A DNA stretch of 64,000 nucleotides, taken from positions 53,769 through 117,768 of the forward strand of contig CAJNYU010003919.1 in assembly GCA_905331475.1 (NCBI GenBank), in the 5' to 3' direction. Each line of letters begins with the position of its first letter. Position 1 is the first letter of the stretch. The stretch comes from Rotaria socialis. Its lineage: Eukaryota > Rotifera > Eurotatoria > Philodinida > Philodinidae. The position numbers were made by a program, and so were the translations under genes. Below the pieces are notes generated by a model that worked only from the letters and a program-made list of their open reading frames with translations, ran no database searches and was not told the origin of the DNA. Below, in pieces: positions 35,087 to 48,140 of the stretch.

Positions 35087-36457
35087 TTTGTTAGATATGT
35101 GATACTGCTGTGGAGAGTACAGGCGTGTCAATCTCTTTTTATTTAGCTAATATAACTGCTTCCCATAGGCTAGCTTCGCTCAGCTATTCAATAGTGTAAC
35201 ATAAGCAGAGGGTAAAGTGTGAATAAGAAAAAATACATGTTTCTTTTTAATTTTCACTCGTTCTCTCTCTCTGTCAAACTTTTTCTACATCGAGTAATAG
35301 AATCGATTTATAATATTATTTTGCTTAAGCGCATTTAATAGCTTGCGTTGTTAAATGTGCATAATCCTAAAGAGAATGCAACCTAAAATGAATATTTGAT
35401 TTTTAAAAAAAAAGAAGCAAAAAAACAGAAATAGGTACAACTAGCTCTTCAAAACAAAATACTAAAGCAATTACGCATAAAATACTATATAGATGGCTCG
35501 TTGCATTTACATATGTCTTCAACAAGATTAATATACATTTTCCGCTTTTATTTATTGGGTTTCTGAGAAAATATGAATACCGATATTTGCGCCGTTTTCA
35601 GCGAACATAAGATTTTGTGTCAGTTTATAGGATAAAAGTATCATACAAATACAAAACGAAAGTCATATCACTCAGATAGGTGCAGGTGTGTGGAAAGCTA
35701 CCTCGACCGGTTGCGACTTAGTATCTGTTATTCTCAACTTTTACTTTTCAGCAATCGATTAGCCGCGAAAAATAAAATAAACGATAAAAATAAAGGATAA
35801 ACGAATGAAAACAATGAAGCAAGATTAATAGTAGAAAACAAGGAAAATAAAATATATAAGAAATAAAATAGTGTTGAATATGTTCCAGATGCAAATGTAG
35901 ATTAGACTACTACTTATATTGCAATTAACGTTACTGTATAGTCGGTTCGATTAAGAATTATAGTAAGATCATACTCACGATCAAAGTAAACTTTTGATGG
36001 TTAATTAAACGGCTATATTCTTTGAATATATAGATCAAATAACAAATGCTAATTCTCATAATAATTGCTTTGATATGATTTTAATATTAAATGACTATAC
36101 TTTAATTATGATTATTGTAATTGTGATAATATTCCAGTTGTTAGCTCAATATAGCTTTTTGGAATTTTAAATTGAATGAATAATATATTAGGAAACACTT
36201 GTGTGTAATTTGCATAATTAATTTAAATAGATTTTATTATTAAAAAATAATATTTGTATGCATAATACTGACAACATTCTATATAATTTCTTCTGCTGTC
36301 TAACACATATCGAAAATTTCGTTGTATACGAAGTTGTAAAATCAAAATAGGCCTTGCAGGTAATAACTGTAAATTCTGGCTTATTCCATTCATAATTGAC
36401 ATTATTTGGATCGTTAATATTAACCCAACGATAATATTGCCATAAATAATGAGAATA
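35087..36457. other. AT-rich gene-poor stretch
   Basis: A minus-strand frame (36218-36493) reads HYLWQYYRWVNINDPNNVNY, which looks protein-like, but it overlaps the palindromic element at its start and matches nothing known to me. The rest shows no exon. Confidence 0.35.
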
Positions 36458-36641
36458 CATCCTATTCCGCAATGTTGAACATTTCGGAACCAATTCTATC
36501 TAATTCCCGGAATTTCGTTTATCCCTTCCGATTCAATTCCGGAATCGGACAGCGTTCATGTTTGACCTAATTTCGGAATCGATGGAACTGATTCCATGGG
36601 CGGAACTGGTTCCGAAATGTTCAACATTGCGGAATAGGATG
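36458..36641. mobile_element. 184-bp palindromic miniature element
   Basis: CATCCTATTCCGCAATGTTG at the left is the inverse of CAACATTGCGGAATAGGATG at the right; the arms continue with AACATTTCGGAACCA / TGGTTCCGAAATGTT, about 38 bases in all with one mismatch. The interior is rich in TTCCGGAAT-type motifs. It sits exactly where the TPR gene fragment begins. Confidence 0.8.
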
Positions 36642-37207
36642 ACTGCTCATACTTTACTGAAGCAATGAAATTGCTCGAAAACTGAAAAAAGAAAAATCCA
36701 TTGATGCTTGCCAAATGCCTTTTTGGTATGGGTAATGTACATTTGGCCCGTAAAGAACTCGATGATACTCTGTCTTATGTTGGAGGATCACTAGCTATTC
36801 GGGAGGAAGAAGCTAAACCGAGAAATGACTTTGATATAGCAGCGTGTGTCGATAATATGGGCAATACTTATTATGAAAAAGGCGATATGACTCGAGCATT
36901 ACAATGTGCTAATCGAGCTGTTGAACTCCTGAGAACAAATATCAATGGTGATCGTCGGTTTGCAGCTGCATTGCATAATTTAGGCGTCCTTCATCAAATA
37001 AATGGAGATTTAGTCAAAGCCCGTGAATATTTCGAAGAAGCGGTTGCTTATTTACAGGACTCCACTCATCCTTATCGTATAAGTTCCTTGAACAATATAG
37101 AACGGTTCAATCAGCTCGAAGAGTCAAAAAAAAGAATTTCCTATTTTCAGTTAAAAAACATTTGTTTTTCGATAAGATCAATACATATTGAAAAATTCGT
37201 GGATTAA
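36642..37207 (+). pseudogene. truncated TPR (kinesin-light-chain-like) gene
   Basis: Reading begins at the edge of the palindromic element with YFTEAMKLLEN, hits TGA at 36683-36685, and is then open from 36686 to 37207. Three tetratricopeptide repeats are visible: around CLFGMGNVHLARKELDDTL, DNMGNTYYEKGDMTRALQCA and HNLGVLHQINGDLVKAREYF. Each has the alternating G/Y/A pattern of paired helices in kinesin-light-chain-like proteins abundant in bdelloids. The 5' part is missing and the C-terminus drifts into AT-rich sequence. A protein starting at the ATG at 36704 (about 167 aa) could still be made, but a fragment is more likely. Confidence 0.65.
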
Positions 37208-38371
37208 ATTGCACAAAATTGGTTATGCATATTCATGCGCTTGAAGATTGATAATAATAGCAAATTGAACTTGTGATTTAATATGACATCAAACTTGATG
37301 ACTTCGTTTCACTCTAAAAGCTATTTTGTGCATTTTAATAAACAGACTTCTGTTATTTATTTTAGAAGTGCAAAGCAATTAAGAAAATCAGCAGATTTTA
37401 AATTTGGCAAGCACCTGTATTTATTTCATGTTTCTTTGAATTAATAGTTTTGTATAGATTACCTCTATGTAATTCGATGATGACTGCATGTTGTAGTTAG
37501 AGTCCACCACCCTATAGTGAAATGTATCCGAAAGGCAAGAATATTCGTTTTCTTCTTCTAAAACAAAATTTTTCCAAGGGCACACCTCAAAGTATATGGC
37601 ACCAGGAATTAGACGTTTTTCTTAATCATGAATGAGTTCTTGTGTACACAATATGATAGTATTGAAATTCATTCTGTAAAACTTTCTCTTGTAGCAGAGT
37701 ACTCATTTTTTCAATAAATTGTGCTTTTGAATTGTCGTTTATATTCTAATCAGAATAAAAATGACTTGTAGTGGTTGTACACATTCGTTTTACTTTTCTT
37801 CTTTCAAAAAAAAACGAGAATAAAAAAGTAGCACATCCACCACCCACATAGATTATAATCGAAATAGCTGAGAAAGACGGCGTTTTAATGTGTTTCTTTT
37901 GTACATTGTCTTACGTTAGATGAAAAAAGGTCCATCAGTTCAAACTCCTGTTTTTTCGATCATGAAAACAGAATGAAAAAAAACTTTAGGACAACGTAAA
38001 ACAGTTTTCTATTCTATTTCTTTCTTTTTGTCAACGAGAAAAATGATAAACTCGATGCTTTTCAAATGGTAGTGTACTTTTTTGTCGCTTTTATATTTCT
38101 TATTGTATCTCATGTTGTTGTAAACAGCAACTTTTGCTGAAGAAACTCATTTAAAAGTCTCGAATACGTTTATTTTAAGTAAATCTTATTCATTATGACT
38201 TGTCTCGTAAAAGATAGATAACGAAGATTGTTCTTTGTAACTCTGAGTTAACAAAACGTCAGTGCTATGTCAGCATTTTATATCTGAATTCGTCGCTTAT
38301 CATCATGCTTTTGTTTTTTTTCTTCTTACTTTAAATACTATTGTTATTACACTCAAATATATACTTGAGAA
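37208..38371. other. gene-free stretch before the papain-like gene
   Basis: No exons are recognised. The last few hundred bases probably contain the promoter of the gene starting at 38372. Confidence 0.35.
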
Positions 38372-39792
<1,421 letters not shown>

Positions 39793-40372
39793 TTGAGACA
39801 GTAAATTTACAGAGAAAATTTATTTTTGTAATTGACTGAACTTTTTTTCTCGCTTGAATAATGATAGGGCACTATTTGATTCTCATTTATTTTAAAAAAA
39901 ATGAAAATTACAAATAAACCATTTTTAATGACTTCAGCCATATGTTTTGGTACAGTAGCGACATCTACATTAGTTTTTCTATCAAACACAAAAAAGTTCA
40001 TAATATCATTTGTCGTTCTAGACATTGAGATTATAATTAGAAGTCATGTGGATTATTTTTCAGATAAATCCTATCATTCGATTTCCATGGCTTTTTTTAC
40101 TAATGATGCATTGAGAAAGAAAAAATAGGGTGTTTCCATCAGCTTTCTCTCATCGTTACATGAAAGTCATTGGATCTTTCTTCAAGTGATTTAATCTTGT
40201 AGAGGGTGTGGGTGGGTGTGGATGATAATTTTCTTCTCATATTCGCACCCAGACCCAGACCCATCATCCAAGATAATCTTATTATCTTGTACCTAAATTT
40301 TTAAGATCTTACTTACAAAATGTTAGACTAGGGTAACTGGTTCCTATACAAGTTTTTATATTACCTTGAACT
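39793..40372. other. intergenic stretch with TGTGGG hairpin
   Basis: GAGGGTGTGGGTGGGTGTGG at 40202-40221 and CGCACCCAGACCCAGACCCA at about 40243-40262 form a strong hairpin around a loop of some 20 bases. Short frames at 39807-40128 are antisense shadows of each other. Confidence 0.6.
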
Positions 40373-41403
40373 ATGCAAAATAAAAGGCATATGTACAAAC
40401 AGTTTCATTTTTTTTCTTTTAATAATAGATTTAATTCCAAAAGACGATCATATTATTGCATTTATGCAAATCCAACTATCTTATTTGAAAACAATATTAC
40501 TCTAACTATTTTTATCAAAAGATTCATACATTTTCTCTTACAAACAATGGTTCAACATAAATGTACATCATTTAATATTGACTTTAATATTCAAAAAACG
40601 ACTATATACTACTTAATTCTATTAATTTTACCATATATCACTATGTTACGTACACACTGTAACAGAAATGCTATCCATTTAACAATAGAATTAATGTAGC
40701 TGAAATTGCGCATCTTTTAGTAATTAATAAACAAAATAAATGGACTCTAGCGATCGATATTAATATTTACTCTAGAAATCAACGATTTCGACTATTTGAT
40801 TGTGCTAAATACGGAAAAACTAATGTTCTTCTTCAATCTATTCATTATCGATTTTCAAAAATATCTGATTATTCATATTTTCAAATATTAGAAAAATCTC
40901 TGATCTCGAACATAAAAACAATCCCGCAGTTACAATTACTCGGTTTGAATATTAATCAAAATTAATTTATTTTTACGCAATCGGAAACTTCATTACTGTC
41001 AACTGAAAATAAATGTCTAGTTCTCAGTAGTATTAACGACCATCTGAAACACTACTACATATTTCAAAACAAATTCGTAACTATCAATAAATCAAATAAT
41101 TTAACACCTATTCGCATTTCTGAAAATAATGTTAGCAATCTTGTACATAAAGCATCAGCAAAATTCATACTATTTGTAGAAAAACTAATCAAATCTGATG
41201 CGAATCACCAAGGCTATACTTACTCATGTATTCCTGGTAAATACAACAATGAACTACCTTTTTTCAACACCGGCGGTAATTATCGATACTGTCCACAAAA
41301 AGGTTCACATCATCGCCATAATTCAGTAGCAATCTTACTGAACACACAGAAACTGATCTATACGATACGACGCAAAGATTCTGATGATACTGTTCACACA
41401 TGA
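40373..41403 (+). pseudogene. PRIMPOL: PrimPol-like primase-polymerase fossil
   Basis: Plus-strand frames reconstruct the middle and end of a PrimPol-type primase. KWTLAIDINIYSRNQRFRLF then DCAKYGK (about 40740-40820) resembles the conserved VYTRNRNFRLYKSSKIGK segment of animal PrimPol. SDYSYFQILEKSLISN follows in the right place. NTGGNYRYCPQKGSHHRHNS then VAILLNT (about 41270-41345) matches the zinc-knuckle region (KYRWCENIGRAHKSNNIMILV in animals). A frameshift separates an earlier frame (40373-40699, whose FIKRFIHFLLQTM fits the upstream helix), and TAA at 40963-40965 interrupts the later one. The catalytic acidic motif near the N-terminus is not recognisable. The homology is from memory of the animal family. 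Intact PrimPol reprimes stalled DNA replication. Confidence 0.65.
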
Positions 41404-42479
41404 ATTTCGACATTTCCTATTAGTAACCTGCGCGACCATGACTTTTGGTCACGGTCACGTAACGATCACGACCTCTTTGGTCACAATCAGGTCTATAGAA
41501 CAATTATGCATTCATGAAAACTGCTGATAGACAACGAGATGGAGATAGTGCACAGCAGCGTAACCAGGGATGACACATGAGCGATAGGTTATTTCATTGG
41601 AAGATTTACTCATTTAAGATTCTCTTAGTTAGTTTTTGCCATTGAACTTTTACTTTTTCTGAAGAGTTTATATATTTTTGAATTAAATAGTAACTGTACT
41701 TTTTTAAATACTGGATCATTGGTACTTTTTGGGCCAAGAAAATTTTGATCTATCAATGAAAATCTTGCCCATTTTCCCCATCTATTTTCAATATCCGTAA
41801 AATTCAACACTAAGAATGCCCACAACACAGATAAAACAACTATAAAAATTTGCATATCTACAGGAACGTTTAAATAGCTATGTATTACATAAAAATGTTG
41901 ATTGAAATCTCATAAGAACAAAAAGAACCTCTTGTGAGAATGAACCGGTCCCCCCACCATAGGCCGCTGCAGACAGGCAGTGCTCTCAGTTAAAGACCGG
42001 TATAGACAAGTGAAGACTAGTTTAAGTGTTCGGAGGAGGAATTTGAATTTCTTTCACAAACATCGTTACTAATTAGCTAATTAAAGTTTAATTAATGAAT
42101 TATTCTTCACTGATCGTGATAGATAGGCTTGGATCCATCACAAACGGTATTTGAAATGCATGGAGAATATAGGTGAAGACGTAGAACTGAGATACACCTC
42201 GATATAGACACATTTGCACATCGCCCTAGACTATGATAAACCTTGTCAACATACATGTAAGAACCAGATAGCGAAACAATATTGATGAAATTTATGAGTT
42301 GCGTCCGTTCTTCAGTTGTAGGTGATGCATTAAAATATAATGAAAGGAAAACTCCAGAAATAGAGAGAGAAAAAAACCTTTTTGTAATAAGAATCAACAG
42401 TTACGTCGTGTTTCACACTTTAATCCTGAAGGGATTGCGCTAACAGTTTTTTTAAAGAGAGTACATCAGTCAGTGCTTC
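41404..42479. other. gene-poor stretch
   Basis: A 76-codon minus-strand frame (41625-41855) starts MQIFIVVLSVLWAFLVL, which is signal-peptide-like, and could be a small secreted protein. Another (42107-42397) lies just downstream of the GH16 gene. Neither is recognised. TGACTTTTGGTCACGGTCACG-like GGTCACG repeats occur near 41440-41490. Confidence 0.35.
41625..41855 (-). CDS. possible small secreted protein, 76 aa
   Basis: The frame begins with a hydrophobic stretch (MQIFIVVLSVLWAFLVLNF) resembling a signal peptide, followed by a basic region (KIYKLFRKSKSSMAKTN) at the end. There are no cysteines. The family is not recognised and no splicing is evident. It may be accidental. Confidence 0.25.
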   Translation of the reverse strand: MQIFIVVLSVLWAFLVLNFTDIENRWGKWARFSLIDQNFLGPKSTNDPVFKKVQLLFNSKIYKLFRKSKSSMAKTN

Positions 42480-43562
42480 TTACACAACCTTTGTTCTATG
42501 AGTAGCTACGAGAAAAATAAAATAAAGTATAATTGCATTATTTCTGTGAACCGTATCTCCGAAATTGACTGATGAAGTCTGTTGAGGATTCCATGCATAA
42601 ATAACAACCCAATCAATTTGCATTGTTACCATTGATGGTGTACTATTATTTGGAATTGGATTCCAATTACTACTAGCTGTTCCCGCTTGCGTTTGCAATG
42701 CAAGTCCCATCGAAATATTTGGCACATCATTTGATTGAACAGTGCCCCATACCTGATCATCGATGGTGTATACTAATTTGCCTGGCGTCCATTCAACACC
42801 CATCGTATGCCACTGAGTAAAATTAACATTTCGAAGATACTGTGTTGTTTGATTATTATAACTATTAAAATGAAATGTTGCTGATGTCGAATCCCGTACC
42901 CCTTTACAAGAGAAACAGTATTATGCGGTCTAAAAATAAGTAGTGATACTTATACCGTTGTCGAAAACAGAACCGCCACCATCTTCATAAAAATCTATTT
43001 CGGGTGGCCATGAATTATCTGATGGCCATAATAAGGCTATAGCGCTAATTCCGTAGCCTTAAAATAAGCATATATTTTATTATCTTTTCTGCTAGGATTA
43101 CTTTACCAGGATCAACGCGTTGTCGAGCTAAATATTTTCCGTATGTTGAATTGGAACCATAGCCTTGAATTGTCGATACTCCCCCAGATTTCCATGTATT
43201 GTTAAAGTTTGGATCTTGGTAACTTTGTAACTCCAGTAAACCAGCTGCAACAATGACATGAGATCCATCCCATAAAGTGCCACCATATTTGAACCAACTC
43301 GGGTAAGAAAGAGGTGAGCCAAGAAAATCATCAGAAAACGCTAAAGTCCATCCAGTTAAATTTGTTGTTGGCATAGAAAGGCCAGATGGACCAGCTTGAA
43401 TACAGGCGATGACAATGAGAAAATGGATAGACACTAAACGAGATCACGTACGTCTATATGTATTCCCTAGACTGGAAGGATAGGGCCTAGAAATCGTAAT
43501 TCACCTGTGTCTGTCTGTCTGTAAGTGGCACAAACGGCCACTCTTATAGAACAAGTTTCCAT
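42480..43562 (-). CDS. glycoside hydrolase family 16 beta-glucanase-like enzyme
   Basis: Minus-strand exons 43505-43562 (predicted), 43107-43433, 42956-43057 and 42480-42901 join in phase, about 302 aa. Exon 1 is inferred from splice sites and phase; without it no ATG precedes the hydrophobic leader SIHFLIVIACIQAG. The GH16 fold is clear: FSDDFLGSPLSYPSWFKYGG, GKYLARQRVDPGYGISAIAL then LLWPSDN, and the active site EIDFYED, an ExDxxE motif supplying nucleophile and acid/base. HTMGVEWTPGKLVYTIDDQV follows. The C-terminus ends in a hydrophobic tail (NAIILYFIFLVA), possibly an anchor. The enzyme should cleave beta-1,3 or mixed beta-glucans outside the cell. The sequence style is bacterial (actinobacterial-like), and such genes in bdelloids are usually explained by horizontal transfer followed by intron gain. 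Confidence 0.88.
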
Positions 43563-44945
43563 TTCAAGGCGTAAACCATGAGCGGATTTAGCGGAGGGAC
43601 ACGTGGAATACTTCTTCTACTGATGGAGCCGATGGAGGAGCGAGCTAAGCCTCCTACGGAATACCGACGAGATTTTTCAAAAAGATATTTTATTCGTTAG
43701 AGAGGCTGAGTGTCCCCACCCCCTTCTATTTCAGCTGATATCAAATAGTGAAATTTTTTCTACCTTACTGCTTGTCCAAGATTCGAGCCTAAGATGTGCT
43801 GAATGAGAGTCGAATATTTTATCAATTCGACCAGTCTTTCACTGTAAGTTAGAGTGAAAATACTATTCGAATGAAATGAATTTTGGTCATTTCTTCGGGT
43901 ACATCATAAAATTAAACTAATATTTGTCTGAAAAATAAGCTTATATTTTATTAGATAACTAACAAAAAAAATTCATAATATTTTTATTATTATTTTAAAA
44001 TACACTTCAAAAAAATAAATGAATAAGTTTTAAAAATATTTTTAAAAGGTATGTATATTGTTTTAAATATTTTTCAGAATATATTATATATTTTTTGAGA
44101 TTTTTACATGCGTATTTATTCAAAAAATACATGTTAGTCCAAAATATTACATCTTTATTTATTTAATATCTGGATAATTCTACAGAATTCAAAATTCTGC
44201 TATTGGTTGATATTAATTTCTACTAATGGGTACACAGGATAAGATGGAAAATCTGCCCCTCCATAGATTTCATTCTCAATAGACTAAAAAGACAGCGCGA
44301 GAAAATTTTCACATTTTTGTATATTTATTTTCTTTTTTTTCTTGCTGCAAAAAAAGAGCTTCGTAGATGAAATAATAGTAAAAGTTGCACATAATAAAGC
44401 CTGTTAAGAAAAAAAAATGCTTGAAATCTCGTGAAGTTATAGTTTTTAACGGATAAAAACGCATAAATCAAAAACATATCTTCGTATTTTAACTCGTAAA
44501 TATTGTAACGCGTTATTTTCGAACGTTTGTCTCCCCCGTCCATGCATTTCAATTTGGAAGTTCTATCAGTCTAGGGCCGAGTAAGTCGACTTTTGATGTC
44601 GATGAATGTTACTTGTAAGTTTACAAAACAGACTTCGTTACAGATTTTCTGAAAGATAACTCTGCTGTTGTACATACTTAAAGACATTCTCGCCATCTCT
44701 TGCTTGTGTTTCGACGATAGAAAAAAAATGTAAAAAAATATTTTACTTAGGAGAAGGACTGAAATCATACATCGCAGCGCTTGTCAGAATTCCAGCGAAA
44801 AAATTGTTTGCAAAGGATGTCTCCCTCAGGATTTATCAGGACACAGCGATGTATGAATGAAATATTAAACTCGTCGAAATAAAGTTAATACTGTAAGATT
44901 ATGTTTTGTTTAATTTAGAGAGTGTTATTCAATTTTTCTTTTCTT
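43563..44945. other. gene-free, very AT-rich stretch
   Basis: No exon recognised. 43900-44200 is dominated by A/T with repeated ATATTTTT blocks. Short frames at 44325-44768 are without family. Confidence 0.35.
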
Positions 44946-44949
44946 AGGT

Positions 44950-45115
44950 TCTCCTTCATAGGCATACTACTGCTACACTTGCTTCTATATTGATGACGAA
45001 GCCAACATATTTCTTTGCAGTATTCTTCTCTTATGGTCTCTTTCATAGGCACACTAAGGCTACACTTGCTTCTATATTGATGGCGAAGCCAAAATATTTC
45101 TTCTTATTATTGTTT
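44950..45115 (+). repeat. two-copy 87-bp tandem repeat
   Basis: CTTCATAGGCATACTACTGC near 44954 and TTTCATAGGCACACTAAGGC near 45041 start two copies sharing TACACTTGCTTCTATATTGA, GAAGCCAA and ATATTTCTT; the offset is 87 bases. Copies differ at about ten positions. Confidence 0.75.
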
Positions 45116-48100
45116 TCTTACGTTCTCTGTTTTTAGATTTTGAACTTTCTCTTCTCTACGCGAACGTGTTTTGCCTCTGAATGCACTTCTTTGCTAGTGT
45201 TTTTTTCTAATACTGCGATACTCGCATACCCCTTCTTTCCTCAGTATCTTTAGTCTTCATTCACTCTTGTTCGTTTCCGTCTTTNGATTAATAAAAAAAA
45301 ATTGCAATCGCGATACCTGAGGGGTACTATAGGCACAAAAAGTGTGAATGCAGTTTTTCGAGGAATCGACTAGATACAAATGATCAGAATCGATCATGTA
45401 TTCGATGGTATACAAACGCTCTCGCTCATGAGCGTGAGCTGTACACCCCTACTAAGAACACAAAACGTCTCATTGAAACGTGCATTGAGGTCTTTATAGA
45501 AACGGTTTTAAGACTACTGTTAAAACGCATTGCAAAGTGAACGGCATCAACGCTTTTTCTGCACCATTTCCCCATTAAAGGAATTGCCTGGATACGTAAG
45601 TCGTACAAAAAAGAGAAGCGAGCTATTGATTTTAACCGAGACATTTTAGTACACTTTAAATTAAAAACAGGTTGACCTATCCTATGTTGAAAGAATAGAT
45701 AAAAGTCAATCTGCTATTATCAACTCTTGCTTTTCAACAGTCGATTATTTTGTCTGAGTTAAATGAATGTGCCAAAACAACAAGTTATTGTGCTTGATAT
45801 AAAAAAGAATCACTAAAGAAATATAGAGGTTAATTTGCCAACGTGTGTTGTGTTATTTATTAAAATTTTAAAACACTCATCAGGACTCTGCAATACAATT
45901 ATTTTTATAGCACAAAGAAAATACAAAATGGAATATTTGAAACATTAGAATTTCAAAAACCGTTCGTAAATAAAGAAGGAAGAAAACAGATTTATTTTAA
46001 AATGTGAAATAAAATATAATTTTATAGACGTAGAATTTGGTTGTAATCTTGATATAGATCATTAGCTTGTATATGACACTATAATTGTGTTTATTAAAAA
46101 CCATTTTCAATTATATCATAAGCTTATGTATCAATTTTGTTTTGTGGAGCTCACATATATTTTCGAAGAAAATAGTGAGTGTAAGTTGAAGTGCAAGGTT
46201 TTTGCGGCTCCCCTGTATCCCCCCCCCATTGCAGACAAAAAACATGAAAAAAGTAACACTCAGATGCGCTAATTATATAAAATTTTGGTACAGGTCGATA
46301 TCCCATGTTCACCACTGCTCACATCAGTAATTAAAATCTATTTTCACTAATTAGAAATCGGTATAATTAGGATTTAATCTCTAATTAATCTTTAAAAGCT
46401 GTCGTTTTCATTATTATAGTCCATAGTTACGACGGTATGGCATATTTTTACTATTACACTCATTAGCAGCCACTATCTACTATGATTAGATATATTAAAG
46501 ATTACCTATCATCAATTAAAAACATTAAGCATTGTTTTCAAACATGATTTACTATTTTAGTATAAACAAATAACGATAGATATTAATTCTAATTAAATAT
46601 CAGTATGGAAAGACAATGCATTAAAAAAATTTGCTTTTAAATTTCAGTAGACTTAAAAACAAGTAAAATATTTAATCGACTAATGTTTTGTTTTTAAATA
46701 GTTAAACAATGTTTAAATATCAAAATTCCGATTTATTTTATTTCAAGATGAAAAAAGTAGATATGAGACATTTCTTATAAATAATATTTTATATCTACAA
46801 CGCCAAAAAGAAAAGATCAAGCTCCAAGCTATCTGCAATTCGTTTTAATTAAAAAATGTCTTGAAAATTATTTATAGATTATTTACATGAAAGAAAATCT
46901 GCGTTTTCATTTATTCAGATATTTTTCTGAGTAACTATATAATACATAGTTTCAATGTCAGATTAAATTTTACTTTAGACATTGAACTGTATTGATTTTA
47001 AAATATTTAATAATCAATCGGATTCATTATTAAAAATTTCTATGATGATAAAACTTTCTATATACATCAATGTAATATTGACCATTAAAATATTTTAACA
47101 TATAATTGGAACTATAAACTGTTTGCATTTTGGATTGGTTAAAAAATTAATTCAAGTGGAGTATCTAAATTTGTTTTCTAACTTTATATATCCATCGAAT
47201 AAACTGCTAATTCATATAACATACTTGATTATCTTAATAAAACATAAACAAACAACCCAATAAATATAACGCTTAAATTATTCAGAATTAATATTTACAG
47301 TTTCAATAGAATTGAAACTATTTAGATATAAATAGATTATATTTGTTAGCTGTATTATTTTTTTCATCTCATTTCTACAAATATTATGCAACTTTGTTGG
47401 CAATATTCTCATATTTAAACAATAAATGACAAGTAAGGTTCATCGACGTCGAAAGTCGATTAACTGGCCTCTAGACTGGCAGAACCCATACATGCATGTA
47501 TATGAACACGGGATGAAGTCGGCTATTTATGGCGCAGATCCTGAAATTTTCGAAGATATGGTTGAAGAAGCTCAAGCAAAAGAAGAAAGACAGAGTGTGG
47601 ATAACTGAAAGTTGGGTACCGATGAAAGAAAAAGCGAAAAATTTCCAAGCACATGACTACAAAAACGCATCCAAAGTTAACCCAAAAGACAGACAGATAG
47701 ACACAGGTGAATTACAGTTTCTAGACTAGATTCTTACGGTCTAGTGAAAGTAATTAAAATGTTTATAACGGTCTGTGGGGGATAGTGAGTCCAAAATTTC
47801 TATCGTAAACACTTCAAGACTGCTTTAGGTCGTGTTTCACAAAGTGAAGAATATTACAGTTCTTTCCAGAAGTAATGAAAAATCATGGAAGACTCTTAGA
47901 ATTTAAACCAAAGTGTTCTTGAAAATATTGTTGATATGTTCAGTAAAACACAAAACGAAATTTAGAGAAAAATGTCGAATTTGAAGTCCGATCTTTCTAT
48001 GATATTGAAAGTAAAATTTAAAAAGTAGCAGACGTACAATAAAACCTAACAGTATGCTTGTTACATACCTATGCACACGTACACAAAAATGCGTAGGAAA

Positions 48101-48140
48101 AATTGAATGTAAAAAAAGAAAAATAGAAGTTTTTTTCACA
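45116..48140. other. 3-kb gene-poor stretch
   Basis: An ambiguous base lies at 45285. 45900-47400 is extremely AT-rich with no open frames of note. A 60-codon plus-strand frame at 47426-47608 (VHRRRKSINWPLDWQNPYMH, then GADPEIFEDMVEEAQAKEE) looks protein-like and may be an orphan exon or a small gene, with no recognised family. Confidence 0.35.
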
